Below are positions 36,975-46,959 of a stretch of 64,000 nt of DNA, piece by piece. The stretch covers positions 1-64,000 of the forward strand of contig JAHQWK010000030.1 of assembly GCA_029856145.1 (NCBI GenBank). The letters are read 5' to 3'. This stretch comes from Promethearchaeia archaeon (GTDB taxonomy: Archaea; Asgardarchaeota; Lokiarchaeia; Sigyniarchaeales; SOKP01). The translations under genes were made by a program, and so were the position numbers. The notes under the pieces were generated by a model. It saw only the letters and a list, made by a program, of their open reading frames with translations. It did no database searches and had not been told where the DNA came from. Within the stretch, counting starts at the first letter, position 1. The number at the start of each line of letters is the position of its first letter.

Positions 36975-38351
36975 TTAAAGAGTAAGTTGTTCGAATCTAG
37001 CCTGGAAAAACCGCAAATGTTTAGGCTCAAAAACCATTTTCAAGCCAGGTATGGTATCTCTCTTCTCATAGAGTCTAGCTATAGAATCCGCGATATATTC
37101 CATATGCGTATTAGTATAAACTCTACGTGGAATTGTAAGTCTAACAAGTTCTAATTTTGGAAATATATTATCACCCGTTTCTTTATCTCTGCCTTTAGAG
37201 ACGGCCCCTCTTTCCATAGTCCTAACAGCGGAGTCTTCATAGATGGCAGCTGAAAGAGTTTGTGCTGGCCATTGGTCCCGTGGAAGGTGAGGCAAGAATT
37301 TTAAAGCATCAAGAAAGACACCATGACCACCAATTGGTTTTACTATAGAAACTCCCGCTTTCATCAATAACTCGCCTAAATAACGCACTTGATTAATTCG
37401 ATATTTCAGATACTCATAATCAGCACCTTCCCTTAAGCCACGAGCAACGGCTTCCAGATCTCGGCCCGCAAGCCCACCATAGGTATGAAGCCCTTCAAAT
37501 AAAACAACCATCCCCCTCGTATAATCGAAAATATCTTTACTATGGGTTGCTAAAAAGCCTCCAATATTCACTAGACAATCCTTCTTCGCACTGTATATAC
37601 ACCCATCCGAATAGCTCATCATTTCTCTTAGTATATCGATAATGGGCGTACTTTCATAACCTTTTTCTCGCTCTCTAATAAAGTAAGCATTTTCACTTGA
37701 CCTAGTGGCGTCGAATATTATTTTTAGTTTATATTCATCACAGTATTCTTTTAATTTTCTCAAGTTCTTCATTGAGACTGGCTGTCCAGCTGCCATGTTA
37801 ACGTTTAATTCCACGTTTACAAACGCAATCTTTTCTGGTCCATACTCATCAATTAGATTTTGAAGCTTTTTAAAATCAATATCTCCTTTAAAAGGATTTT
37901 CATTCTCAGGATCATGAGCGTCATCAATAATAACATCAAGCATGGTTCCTCCTGCTAATTCTACATGAGCTTTTGAGGTCGTGAAATACATGTTTCTAGG
38001 AACAATTTGTCCAGGATTAGTAAGATGACCATACATTAAATGTTCAGCACCACGTCCTTGATGAGTAGGTACAACATATTTATACCCTAAAACATCTTGT
38101 ATTGCTTTTTCAAGGTTATAAAAGTTTTTACTGCCTGCGTATGCCTCATCTCCGAGCATAATGCCTGCCCATTGGTTATCAGACATAGCAGTAGTTCCAG
38201 AATCTGTTAATAAATCAATAAATACATCATCAGAATAAAGTAAGAATGTATTAAATCCAGCTTCTCTAATTGCTTCTTTTCTCCTCTTTTCAGAGGGTAT
38301 TTTTACATGTTCGATCATCTTAATCTTAAAAGGTTCAACGGGACCATTCAC
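36975..38351 (-). CDS. tpl: Tyrosine phenol-lyase
   Basis: The 458-residue beta-eliminating lyase is collinear with bacterial tyrosine phenol-lyase throughout (LLTDSGTTAMSDNQWAG, THQGRGAEHL, FDATRSSENAY, KKDCLVNIGG with the PLP lysine, GLAGRDLEA, VRLTIPRRVYT). The arginine in AVRTMERGAVS matches the position specific for phenol-lyase rather than tryptophanase. It splits tyrosine to phenol, pyruvate and ammonia, reversibly. It starts at GTG 38351 after GGGAGAA. The gene is mainly bacterial, so horizontal acquisition is likely. Confidence 0.9.
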   Translation of the reverse strand: MNGPVEPFKIKMIEHVKIPSEKRRKEAIREAGFNTFLLYSDDVFIDLLTDSGTTAMSDNQWAGIMLGDEAYAGSKNFYNLEKAIQDVLGYKYVVPTHQGRGAEHLMYGHLTNPGQIVPRNMYFTTSKAHVELAGGTMLDVIIDDAHDPENENPFKGDIDFKKLQNLIDEYGPEKIAFVNVELNVNMAAGQPVSMKNLRKLKEYCDEYKLKIIFDATRSSENAYFIREREKGYESTPIIDILREMMSYSDGCIYSAKKDCLVNIGGFLATHSKDIFDYTRGMVVLFEGLHTYGGLAGRDLEAVARGLREGADYEYLKYRINQVRYLGELLMKAGVSIVKPIGGHGVFLDALKFLPHLPRDQWPAQTLSAAIYEDSAVRTMERGAVSKGRDKETGDNIFPKLELVRLTIPRRVYTNTHMEYIADSIARLYEKRDTIPGLKMVFEPKHLRFFQARFEQLTL

Positions 38352-38637
38352 AATAATTCTCCCTCAAAATTTTTTTTATTTAATTAGATAATTATATCAC
38401 AACTGAAAAATATTTCTGTAATGCCTTACCCACTTGTTTCCCCTATAAATACGATAATGACCAGTATTAACAATTGAGGTAAAATTCAGAAGAATAGAAC
38501 TAGAAAACAATAATTACTTATGTGTAAAATTTTGATTATTAAATTTCTCACTCTGATTTAATGAAATATATTAATTTTAAAAAATTCAAAATTATAATAT
38601 AAATTAATTTTCAAAATAAAAAGGGAGAAAAAATAAA

Positions 38638-40074
38638 TTGATTGGAATTAAATCATATGGAGCTTATTTACCTAAGTATTTATTACCTAGGGATTTAATT
38701 GCTAAGGCTTGGGATTTTCCGTCTATGCCGGGTACTAAAGCACTAGCTAATGCTGACGAAGACAGCATTACAATGGGAGTTGAGGCTGGTTTGGATTGTT
38801 TATATGGGATTGACCCTAAAACTATTGATGGTCTTTTCTATGCTACAACCACTCAGGTTTATACTGAAAAAAATTCAGCATCGTTTATTGCTAACGTCTT
38901 GGATTTAAGGGATGATATTGTAACTACAGACTTCACAGACTCGTTAAGGGCAGGGACAACTGCAGTATGCAGAGCAGTAGATACTATAAAAGCAAATAAT
39001 GATATAAAAAGGATTCTTGTTATTGCTGCTGATACTAGAGAACCTGAACCAGGAACATTTTGGGAATACGGTTTATCTGATGGTGCTGCTGCCTTACTTA
39101 TTGCCGAAGAAGATTTACTACCAATCTCAATTGAGGATTACTATTCAGTTTCGGCAAATGTTACTGGTCCTTGGAAAAATGTTGGAGATAAATTCATTAA
39201 AACATTTCAGGATAAAATGGATAATAAATTTTATTTTCAAAGCTTAACAAAAGTTATAACTGTACTTTTAGAAAAAAATAATCTAAAACCTGAAGAAATT
39301 GCTACTGCTGCATATCATTATCATGATCCTAGGGTACTTGGCGGAGTCGCGAAGATGGTGAAATTTCCTCCAGGGGTTGCTCAAAATGGGTTATTCCTTC
39401 AAATAGGTTGTACTGGAACTCCAATGGCATTCTTACTTTTAATAGCTGCTCTGAGAAGACCTAAACCTGATGCAAAAATAATTTTCGCAGGGTATGGCGA
39501 TGGAGCAGATGCGATTTTATTACAAGTAAGAGATAAAAACCTTTTAAAAGACGCTTCAAAAGGTCGAATGGGTTTATTAAAACATCAGAAATCGATGAAA
39601 CCAATAGAAAATTATAATACATTGATTGAAAATAAGAAGCTTATTGAAAGAAATAGATATACAAGAAGGAGTTCGGCTGTTACAATCTGGCGTGACACGA
39701 AATCTTTATATCAGATGTATGGGATTAAATGCAAAAAATGCGGAACTATTCAATATCCAATGATGTATAAGAGTTGTTATAATTGCAGAACAGATGACCA
39801 GTTTGATCTTATAAAACTTGCTTTAAAGGGTACTGTTTTTACTTATACCTTAGATCATTTATATGGAGGTGCTTACTTAAATACTCCTGTTCCGAGATGT
39901 GTAATTGATCTGGAGGGTGGTGGTCGTGTAATGTTAGATATGACTGAAATTGAAAAACCAGAGGAAAATGTCAAAATTGATATGCCTGTTGAATTAACCT
40001 TTCGGTTAATGCATGAAGGTGGAGGATTTCGTAATTATTATTGGAAATGCCGCCCTGTGAGGGGGAGGCCTTAA
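38638..40074 (+). CDS. HMG-CoA-synthase-like thiolase-superfamily protein fused to DUF35 OB/Zn-ribbon
   Basis: Residues 1-~340 resemble the 3-ketoacyl-ACP synthase III/HMG-CoA synthase fold (MIGIKSYGAYLPKYLLPRDL). The nucleophilic Cys is not obvious at the usual site (TDSLRAGTTAVCRAVD). The C-terminal ~120 residues are a DUF35 domain: zinc ribbon CKKCGTIQYPMMYKSCYNC and an OB fold. In archaea DUF35 partners organise thiolase/HMG-CoA synthase complexes; here it is fused. TTG 38638 follows GGGAG. The thiolase starts 16 nt downstream, so the pair probably forms a coupled complex. Confidence 0.78.
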   Translation: MIGIKSYGAYLPKYLLPRDLIAKAWDFPSMPGTKALANADEDSITMGVEAGLDCLYGIDPKTIDGLFYATTTQVYTEKNSASFIANVLDLRDDIVTTDFTDSLRAGTTAVCRAVDTIKANNDIKRILVIAADTREPEPGTFWEYGLSDGAAALLIAEEDLLPISIEDYYSVSANVTGPWKNVGDKFIKTFQDKMDNKFYFQSLTKVITVLLEKNNLKPEEIATAAYHYHDPRVLGGVAKMVKFPPGVAQNGLFLQIGCTGTPMAFLLLIAALRRPKPDAKIIFAGYGDGADAILLQVRDKNLLKDASKGRMGLLKHQKSMKPIENYNTLIENKKLIERNRYTRRSSAVTIWRDTKSLYQMYGIKCKKCGTIQYPMMYKSCYNCRTDDQFDLIKLALKGTVFTYTLDHLYGGAYLNTPVPRCVIDLEGGGRVMLDMTEIEKPEENVKIDMPVELTFRLMHEGGGFRNYYWKCRPVRGRP

Positions 40075-40089
40075 AAGAGGTGAAAAAAA

Positions 40090-41265
40090 ATGGTTAGAAA
40101 AGGAATTGCAGATAAAATTGCTATAATAGGGTGCGACGCAACAAAATTTGGTGAATTATGGGACAAAAATCAATATGATTTACTCTTCGAGGCAGTTCAA
40201 GGTGCTAATAAAGATGCGGGGATAACTAAGGATGAGATAGATGCGGTTTGGGTTGGAATATTTTATTTCTTTACAGGACTTTCAGGTGCTACAGTAGAAG
40301 ATATTTTAAGATTAGATGGTAAACCAATTACTAGAACGGAAAATTATTGTGCTTCGGGGATGGATGCTTTCAGAAATGCGTGCTTTGCTCTTGCTAGTGG
40401 TGCCTATGATGTTGTTCTCGCTTGTGGTGTGGAAAAACTAATGGATGAGTCCTCTAGTGGATTACCCGGCTTTGATTTATTTGGCCATCCAACATTACCT
40501 ATACCTTCTGCCCCTGCGATGTTTAGCATGGCAGCAACAAGATCTTTTCATGAATGGGGTTGGAGTAAGGAAGATTTAGCTCGAGTTGCTGTTAAAAACC
40601 ACGATAACGGATCTCATCATCCTAAAGCACATTTTCGAAGACCAACTACAATTGAAAAAGTAATGAGGGATGTTATGATTGCGGACCCATTGGGGCGTAG
40701 CGATTGTTGTGCTATGAGTGATGGTGCTGCAGCACTGATTTTAACAAGAGTAGAAGATGCTCCAAGTTATGCTCATTCAGATGACTACATTGTTGTAAAA
40801 GCGAATGCTATATCTTGTCAAACAAATACTCCTTGGTATCAGCCATCCCATACCTTCACAAAATTCCCAGCAACACTAAAGGCAGGGGAAATGGCCTATA
40901 AAGAAGCAGGGATTACAAATCCTAGAAAACAAATTGATTGTGCAGAAGTCCATGATTGTTTTACAATTACTGAACTTTTAAACTGTCAAGATTTAAAGTT
41001 TTGCGACAGTGGAATGGCAGCTGAAGAATTAAAGAATGGTACATTTAATTGGGATGGTGAAACTGCTGTTAATCCCTCTGGAGGCTTAAAAGCCTTCGGA
41101 CATCCAATAGGTGCTACTGGCTGTAGAATGTTACAAGAAGTAACAAAACAACTTCAAGGAAGAGCAGAAGGAAGACAAGTGCCAGATGCTAAAATAGGAT
41201 TAGCACATAACCTTGGTGGAGCATTTTGCGTTTGTAGCGTTAGTATTTTAGGTCAAGCAGATTGA
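40090..41265 (+). CDS. Thiolase-family acyl-CoA acetyltransferase
   Basis: The 391-residue thiolase has the nucleophile Cys in ENYCASGMDAF, the C-terminal HPIGATGCRM, and VHDCFTITELL typical of archaeal/SCP-x-type thiolases. It is preceded by AAGAGGTGAAAAAA and immediately follows the HMG-CoA-synthase-like/DUF35 fusion. In archaea this pair supports the acetoacetyl-CoA to HMG-CoA step of the mevalonate pathway, but degradative roles occur too. Confidence 0.85.
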   Translation: MVRKGIADKIAIIGCDATKFGELWDKNQYDLLFEAVQGANKDAGITKDEIDAVWVGIFYFFTGLSGATVEDILRLDGKPITRTENYCASGMDAFRNACFALASGAYDVVLACGVEKLMDESSSGLPGFDLFGHPTLPIPSAPAMFSMAATRSFHEWGWSKEDLARVAVKNHDNGSHHPKAHFRRPTTIEKVMRDVMIADPLGRSDCCAMSDGAAALILTRVEDAPSYAHSDDYIVVKANAISCQTNTPWYQPSHTFTKFPATLKAGEMAYKEAGITNPRKQIDCAEVHDCFTITELLNCQDLKFCDSGMAAEELKNGTFNWDGETAVNPSGGLKAFGHPIGATGCRMLQEVTKQLQGRAEGRQVPDAKIGLAHNLGGAFCVCSVSILGQAD

Positions 41266-41298
41266 GATATTAAAATTAAACTTATTTTTCTTTTTATT

Positions 41299-41997
41299 TC
41301 ATTTAAAATCTTTAAACCTAGTCTTTAAATTAGAGTGAATAGATTTGTATAAAACGCTTTCACTTTCTACTAAATTATTTTCTTCCAAAATCATTTTTGC
41401 TTTTTTAAAGTTTTTTTTTGCTTTTCCAAAGGATGAGCTTCCTAGATTATAATCTATTGTTATAAGTTTATCAACTCCATATGCATCGTTTAGGGGTATT
41501 TTATTGATATAAGTTAAACCAATTTGATTGTAGATCTTTGCTTGTTCAGCATGCAAACCCATTTCTTCATATATCTTTTCAGCCTTCTTAAAGTGGTTAA
41601 TGGCTTGTTTAAACTTATCTTGAAGATGTTTCACTCTTCCTAATTTAAAATGATTTTCAGCTAATATCCCATAAAATTTTTTTTTGGTTGCTTTTTTAAT
41701 AGAAGAGTTATAAGCTTCATATGCTTCGTCAAGCAACCCAAGTTCAAAATTGAAGTCTCCCAAATATTTATAAAATTCATGAAGATTCTGAGAAGCAGAA
41801 CTTTTTTTACTAAGCTCTATTGCTTCTTGAACATATTTTAAACCTAACTCATTAGCTTTAATTTCATAGCATAATTCACCTAGTTTTAATAAAAAATGAA
41901 AGATTTCCGAAATACTACCTGAATTTTTAGCAATTTCTAAAGCTTTCTCCAAATTTTTTAACTTTTCATATGGTTTTTCTTCATTTGGATTACTCAT
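41299..41997 (-). CDS. TPR-repeat protein
   Basis: The protein of about 232 residues has several TPR-like helices (YKYLGDFNFELGLLDEAYEA, NHFKLGRVKHLQDKFKQAIN, EQAKIYNQIGLTYIN). It is probably a protein-protein adaptor. I prefer ATG 41997 over GTG 42006, which lies in the possible ribosome-binding region. It converges with the thiolase gene. Confidence 0.7.
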   Translation of the reverse strand: MSNPNEEKPYEKLKNLEKALEIAKNSGSISEIFHFLLKLGELCYEIKANELGLKYVQEAIELSKKSSASQNLHEFYKYLGDFNFELGLLDEAYEAYNSSIKKATKKKFYGILAENHFKLGRVKHLQDKFKQAINHFKKAEKIYEEMGLHAEQAKIYNQIGLTYINKIPLNDAYGVDKLITIDYNLGSSSFGKAKKNFKKAKMILEENNLVESESVLYKSIHSNLKTRFKDFK

Positions 41998-42162
41998 ATA
42001 GAACACTAATATGAATTATAAATAAAATAATTTAAAACTTCTCATATAAAGAACTATTAAATTTACTATCTCATTAGGTATTAAGTTTTTTCAATAAGTA
42101 TTATAGGGAAAACTGAATAATAAAGAAAAAAAAAGATGTATTAGATTTTTAAGACTAGACTT

Positions 42163-42537
42163 TTATTCAAGTCCTATTTTCGCAGCGTACTTTACTATAA
42201 GAAATATTATAAGCGCTATAATTATGAAATTGATGAAAGCTGCTATGAAATTTCCTATCCCAAATACACCAATTCTAATATCCTGAATACTTTCAAAACC
42301 AGGGATAAATATTCCGATTATTGGTGTTATTATATCTTGAGCTAATGATATAATTAGCGCATTTACAGCGAGACCGAGAATAAACGCTGAAGCTAATCCA
42401 AGAACTTTATATTTCTTGATAAATTGTAAAAATTCAGCAGCAAGATTCTTTGGTTTTTTTGGTTCAGGTTCTGGTTTTGGAGTCAAGAGTTCGCGAATTT
42501 TCTTTAATTCATCTAACATATCATTTTCTTTTGACAT
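42163..42537 (-). CDS. mscL: Large-conductance mechanosensitive channel MscL
   Basis: The 124-residue protein has a Pro/Glu-rich N-terminal extension (LLTPKPEPEPKKPKN). Membrane helix 1 (VLGLASAFILGLAVNALIIS), a short periplasmic-type loop and membrane helix 2 (FINFIIIALIIFLIVKYAAK) follow, matching MscL. It opens under membrane tension to release solutes. AAGGAGAAA precedes the ATG. The C-terminal cytoplasmic helix bundle is short or missing. Confidence 0.85.
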   Translation of the reverse strand: MSKENDMLDELKKIRELLTPKPEPEPKKPKNLAAEFLQFIKKYKVLGLASAFILGLAVNALIISLAQDIITPIIGIFIPGFESIQDIRIGVFGIGNFIAAFINFIIIALIIFLIVKYAAKIGLE

Positions 42538-42670
42538 ACTATTTTTCTCCTTAATTTAACTTTTTATGAAATTTCTATATATATAAAAATATTGTAAGTT
42601 ATGATTTTTTCACGATTATTTAAAACTTATCTCTATTTTTTAGAAAAAGGAATTCTTATAGAACTTGTTC

Positions 42671-43306
42671 TTAAAAAAATAAGTCCATTATGTCATATAA
42701 TTCGATAAGTTTCTCTATAGTAAGATTTGCTTCTGCCTTTAGATCATCTAAAGTTTTGTTTAAGAGAGATTTTTGCTCTTTCCAAAACACGGTATAAATC
42801 AATCCAAGATACTTTCCATAGACTAATAACCCTCCTTCGAAATCGGAATCTCTTTCTATGGATATTGCTCCAAAAGTATTATCTTCTTCATACTCAGTTA
42901 AGAAATCAACTAAAGATAAATAAAATTTAGAACTCAAAAATGCCCTATCTGAAACACTAGCTACTTTATGTTCAAATCCCCTTCCTCCTTTCCGAGGGAC
43001 TTTAAGATGGTAAAATCTTATATCATCTTTTAACTCATTTATTCGATTTCGAGCATTTTCAAGTAACTGATCATTAAGAGAAATTTCTTCGTCAGCTTCA
43101 ACATCATCTATTTTTTGAGAACCTCTATGCTTGCCATTGTTATCTATAAAAGCAATAAAAGGAGGACAGCTTGAATTATCTGAATGATTTTTTATTAATA
43201 TTGTAAAAAGACCACTCTTTTTTTCATATTCTACATGCTTTCTGAAACTTTCTTTGCAGTAAGGACAAATCATATTGATCAAAGTTGAATCTTCATAACT
43301 ATTCAT
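42671..43306 (-). CDS. Protein of unknown function with N-terminal zinc-ribbon-like motif
   Basis: The 211-residue protein has CPYCKESF near the N-terminus and a later SSCPPFIAF that could complete a metal site. The rest is charged and mixed alpha/beta (DNTFGAISIERDSDFEGGLL, YGKYLGLIYTVFW), reminiscent of small roadblock-like folds but not assignable. It is divergent from the AAA ATPase at 43475. Confidence 0.5.
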   Translation of the reverse strand: MNSYEDSTLINMICPYCKESFRKHVEYEKKSGLFTILIKNHSDNSSCPPFIAFIDNNGKHRGSQKIDDVEADEEISLNDQLLENARNRINELKDDIRFYHLKVPRKGGRGFEHKVASVSDRAFLSSKFYLSLVDFLTEYEEDNTFGAISIERDSDFEGGLLVYGKYLGLIYTVFWKEQKSLLNKTLDDLKAEANLTIEKLIELYDIMDLFF

Positions 43307-43474
43307 GTCTTCTCAAAACGATAATCAAGTGAGAATTTATAAATTTTAGTAAAAAGAAAAAGAATCAAGTACTGATGCATGTTTAGTGGAATTATTTCAT
43401 TTCTTGATTTATTAAATTGAATTTAATAAAAAATATCAAAAAAATATTTAATTTTAAATTAATTTCATTTAATT

Positions 43475-44329
43475 ATGAGTAATAAGGGTTTTAATAAATT
43501 CAAAGGAGACGTTAAAACTGAGAATGTGAAATATCTTGCTGACCCTCAGCTTAGAAATATTGTAAATGTCTCAATAGCTCTAGCACGCCCTTTATTAGTA
43601 AAAGGAGAGCCAGGAACCGGAAAAACCATGCTTGCGCATGCCATAGCTGAAAGTCTAAATAAAAAATTAATGATTTGGAACATTAAAAGCACAAGTGAGG
43701 CCATTGATGGTTGTTACATGTATGATACAGTTCAAAGATTGAATGACAGTAGGTTTGGTTGTGATGACCGAGATGTTGATAACATTCATGACTATATAAC
43801 TCTTGGCCCATTGGGAGAGGCTTTTGTTTCTGATGAACAAGTTGTTCTCTTATTAGATGAGATTGATAAAGCTGATATTGAATTTCCCAATGACCTATTA
43901 CAAGAATTAGATGTTATGGAATTTTATATTAAAGAAACTAAAGAATTCGTGAAAGCTAAAACTAGACCAATTGTAATAATTACATCCAATAATGAGAAAG
44001 AATTACCTGATGCTTTCTTAAGAAGATGTGTATTTCATTGGATAGAATTTCCTTCTAAAGACTTTATGGCAGATATTTGTAAATTACATTATCCTGACTT
44101 AAAGCAACACTTACTGAATCAATGTTTACAACATTTTTATGCATTAAGGGCTATAACAAAAATGAGAAAAATGCCTTCTACTTCTGAACTTCTTGATTGG
44201 ATTGGAGTGTTGTTGAAAAGTGGAATCACAATGGAAGAACTGAAAAAAGAAATACCATTCTTAGGAGTTTTAATTAAAAAGGAAAAAGATTTTGAAATAG
44301 CATTGGATAAAGTAAAATTTCCTACATAA
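43475..44329 (+). CDS. MoxR-like AAA+ ATPase
   Basis: The 284-residue AAA ATPase has Walker A GEPGTGKT (residues about 41-48), Walker B LLLDEIDKA, a sensor-1-like TSNNEKELP and an arginine-finger-region LRRCVFHWIEFP, as in MoxR chaperones. MoxR proteins usually pair with a VWA-domain protein for cofactor insertion or complex assembly. No VWA gene is seen nearby, so the partner must be elsewhere. Confidence 0.82.
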   Translation: MSNKGFNKFKGDVKTENVKYLADPQLRNIVNVSIALARPLLVKGEPGTGKTMLAHAIAESLNKKLMIWNIKSTSEAIDGCYMYDTVQRLNDSRFGCDDRDVDNIHDYITLGPLGEAFVSDEQVVLLLDEIDKADIEFPNDLLQELDVMEFYIKETKEFVKAKTRPIVIITSNNEKELPDAFLRRCVFHWIEFPSKDFMADICKLHYPDLKQHLLNQCLQHFYALRAITKMRKMPSTSELLDWIGVLLKSGITMEELKKEIPFLGVLIKKEKDFEIALDKVKFPT

Positions 44330-44584
44330 AGATAAAATTTCTTTTTCTTATTTCTTGTCATTAAACATGAAAAGAATTATGTTTATACTTTCTAATCGCG
44401 TCTAAATATAACTTCTTTATTATTTTCATAAAATGGTAAGTTAATCTTGACACAACGTAATATCAAGAATAAGAGATACAATGTTTAAAATTCTTTTAAA
44501 AGTTGAAATTTAATCTAAAACTATTAGAGTAATTTTCTATCAAAATCTTGAATAAAATATTTTAGAAAAATAAGTTAGATTAAA

Positions 44585-45511
44585 ATGGAATCTTATAGTA
44601 CATATTTAGATTTTAAATATAGATATAGAACAGTTTCTGTTGATCATTTAGAAGAGTTGCAAGAGGATATCGATAAATTGCGCCGTGAGGGAAAACTCAG
44701 CAATAATGAAGTCTATAGGAGCTATATTGATAGTAAAAAGTTTGAAATCCCCGAAAACCTTCCTAATGCTAAATCGATAATAGTACTTGCGATATTTAGC
44801 AAGTTAGCATTAGTAAATTTTCATTTAGATGGTAAAAAACATGAAATTATGATACCCCCAAATTATTATAATGATGGAACAACATTCGAAGACTTCGAGA
44901 GTCTCATATTAAAAGAGATAATAAAGGAACCAGGCTTTAAAATTGAATATACAAATAAACTTCATGTAAAATTATTAGCTGTCAGAAGTGGGCTTGGAAA
45001 ATATGGTAGGAATAATATTTGTTATGTTGATAAATGGGGTAGCATGATAAATTTATTTGCTTACTTTACGGATTTTCAATTTAAAGAAGATAATTGGACT
45101 GAGATGAGAATGATGGACCAGTGTAAAAATTGTTCTATCTGTATTAAAAAATGTCCCACCGGTGCAATCCCAACACCCTCTGATGAGAATTTTGTAATAA
45201 ATGCAGGTAAATGCATTTCTGTGTATAATGAAATAAAAGGGATAATTCCTGATTGGGTTCCTTCTGATGCACATAACGCTTTAATAGGTTGTATGAGATG
45301 TCAAAAACTTTGTCCAAGCAATCGCGAAGTAATCGGGTTGACAGAAATATTTGAAGATATTACAGAAGAAGAAACTAAAATGATATTAGATGGAATCAGT
45401 GATCAGAAATTGGTAGATTCTCTCTCTAAGAAGCTCAAAATGTTCACTCCTTCTGAGGCAGAACGAGTACTTCCTGTTATTAAAAGAAATCTTTCAGTTT
45501 TGGTGCAATAA
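44585..45511 (+). CDS. QueG-like 4Fe-4S double-cluster protein
   Basis: The 308-residue protein shares the epoxyqueuosine-reductase layout: RSGLGKYGRNNICYVDKWGS, then CKNCSICIKKCPTGAIPT and CMRCQKLCPSNREV cluster motifs. It is related to QueG and to corrinoid-reductive-activator-like proteins. Real QueG binds cobalamin; the N-terminal part here is too divergent to call that. No queuosine or corrinoid genes adjoin. Confidence 0.7.
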   Translation: MESYSTYLDFKYRYRTVSVDHLEELQEDIDKLRREGKLSNNEVYRSYIDSKKFEIPENLPNAKSIIVLAIFSKLALVNFHLDGKKHEIMIPPNYYNDGTTFEDFESLILKEIIKEPGFKIEYTNKLHVKLLAVRSGLGKYGRNNICYVDKWGSMINLFAYFTDFQFKEDNWTEMRMMDQCKNCSICIKKCPTGAIPTPSDENFVINAGKCISVYNEIKGIIPDWVPSDAHNALIGCMRCQKLCPSNREVIGLTEIFEDITEEETKMILDGISDQKLVDSLSKKLKMFTPSEAERVLPVIKRNLSVLVQ

Positions 45512-45840
45512 ACTTCTTAGAATTTATTTGGGTTTATTTTAAAATAAATATAAAAATTGTATTTTTCAATTTTATTGAAGTAAATTAGTATGGATATGTA
45601 TAAACTTCTTCAAGATATAAATCAAAAGATGATATGAGTCGACTTACAATATAATCAATAGATGAATCCGAAATTTTTTCAGCTCTTTTTATCATAGAAA
45701 CTTTTCTAATAAATTTGAGTTAACAAAAAAAATTAGTTAAATCAGCATAAACTTTAAATAATACCAGTTAATTATAATTAATTAATCTCAATTACATTTA
45801 ATTAAATATAATTATAATAATAAATATCGGTTTAATAAAA
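45512..45840. other. AT-rich intergenic region
   Basis: About 330 bp with no clear gene. The distal part (about 45770-45830) is a dense stretch of overlapping TTAATTA/TAATTAA palindromes upstream of a small membrane gene. A 15-codon ORF near 45590 ending in TGA is not supported. Confidence 0.4.
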
Positions 45841-45996
45841 ATGTCAATTGGTTGGGAAATTGGAAAAGAGGCGCAAGAATTAGATGAAAAATCAATTAAA
45901 GAAAGAATGAAGATCGAACGGCGTTCTATTAAGAGGGTCGGTTTTGCATTAATCCTTTATTCTATAACAATAATATTATTCTACTTCTGTTTATAA
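45841..45996 (+). CDS. Small single-span membrane protein
   Basis: A 51-codon ORF with a charged amphipathic N-terminal half (GKEAQELDEKSIKERMKIER) and one C-terminal membrane helix (FALILYSITIILFYFCL). It lies 12 nt upstream of the TSUP transporter gene in the same direction, with similar codon use. It may be a small accessory subunit; there is no homology evidence. Confidence 0.5.
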   Translation: MSIGWEIGKEAQELDEKSIKERMKIERRSIKRVGFALILYSITIILFYFCL

Positions 45997-46008
45997 GGTT
46001 CTACCCTC

Positions 46009-46800
46009 ATGGAATTATTTTTAATTATTATCATTTTAGCCTTTATCTTTGAATCTATGGATTCTATGGCTGGTATGGGTTTTGGCACAGCATTATCACC
46101 GCTTCTATTCTTATTAGGGTATACTCCACTTCAAGTTGTTCCAACTATCCTCATTTCAGAAGCAATAACTGGCATAGTTGATACTTTTTTTGATCATGAA
46201 TTTAAGAATGTTCAATATTCTTTCCGTCCCTTAAATGATGCCACAAAAATAGGGCTAATAATGGCTTTCTTTGGATGTATAGCTATATTTATATCGGTTC
46301 TTCTAGGCTATTTTGCTATAAAATTCCCTGTTATTGTAATTAAAACCTATGTCGCAATATTAGTCCTTTTTATGGGTATTTCAGGATTCATTAGAGTTAA
46401 ATTAAGAAAAATAGAGTTTTCTAAAACACACCCTAAATTACTTATTGGATTTTCGGCATTAGCAGGTTTTAATAAGGGAATTGGAGGAGGAGGATACGGC
46501 CCCGTAATTACCATGGGACAAATTTTTTCTGGTGTTTATGAAAAAAGCGCAACGGCTATTGTATCATTCTCAGAATCAATAGTTTCAGTTGTAGGGATTT
46601 TGACATTTTTTTTAGTTAGTTTTGCAGGTGTCCAAATAGATTTGGTTCTTTTACCATCAATATTTACAGGAGGGTTTATAGCAGCGCTTTCAGCCCCATA
46701 TTTAGTAAGGGTACTACCAAATAAAATTTGGAAATATTTCATACCATCATATGCATTTGGAATTGGAATATTTTTATTAGTAAAAATAATAATGCTATAA
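46009..46800 (+). CDS. TSUP (TauE/SafE) family transporter
   Basis: The 263-residue protein has eight or so membrane segments and the family motifs SMAGMGFGTALSPLL at the first helix and AGFNKGIGGGGYGPVITMGQ in the middle, as in TauE/SafE permeases for sulfite, thiosulfate or organosulfur anions. The substrate is not decidable. It follows the small membrane gene closely. Confidence 0.82.
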   Translation: MELFLIIIILAFIFESMDSMAGMGFGTALSPLLFLLGYTPLQVVPTILISEAITGIVDTFFDHEFKNVQYSFRPLNDATKIGLIMAFFGCIAIFISVLLGYFAIKFPVIVIKTYVAILVLFMGISGFIRVKLRKIEFSKTHPKLLIGFSALAGFNKGIGGGGYGPVITMGQIFSGVYEKSATAIVSFSESIVSVVGILTFFLVSFAGVQIDLVLLPSIFTGGFIAALSAPYLVRVLPNKIWKYFIPSYAFGIGIFLLVKIIML

Positions 46801-46959
46801 ATTGTAATCTCTAATAAGGTGTCCAAATTAATTTTAACTCGACTAAAGATTATAATAAAAGGAAAAAAAAGAATCTCAAGATTAATTTATGTCTAGGTTA
46901 AAAAATGAATAATTTGAAATATCACTACAAAAAAGACCAATCCACATACTAATCCAACT

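Noticed and set aside
45590..45640. Short ORF with an in-frame TGA (possible second Sec gene)
   Set aside because: Only 15 codons, no conserved Cys-like position, and no SECIS.
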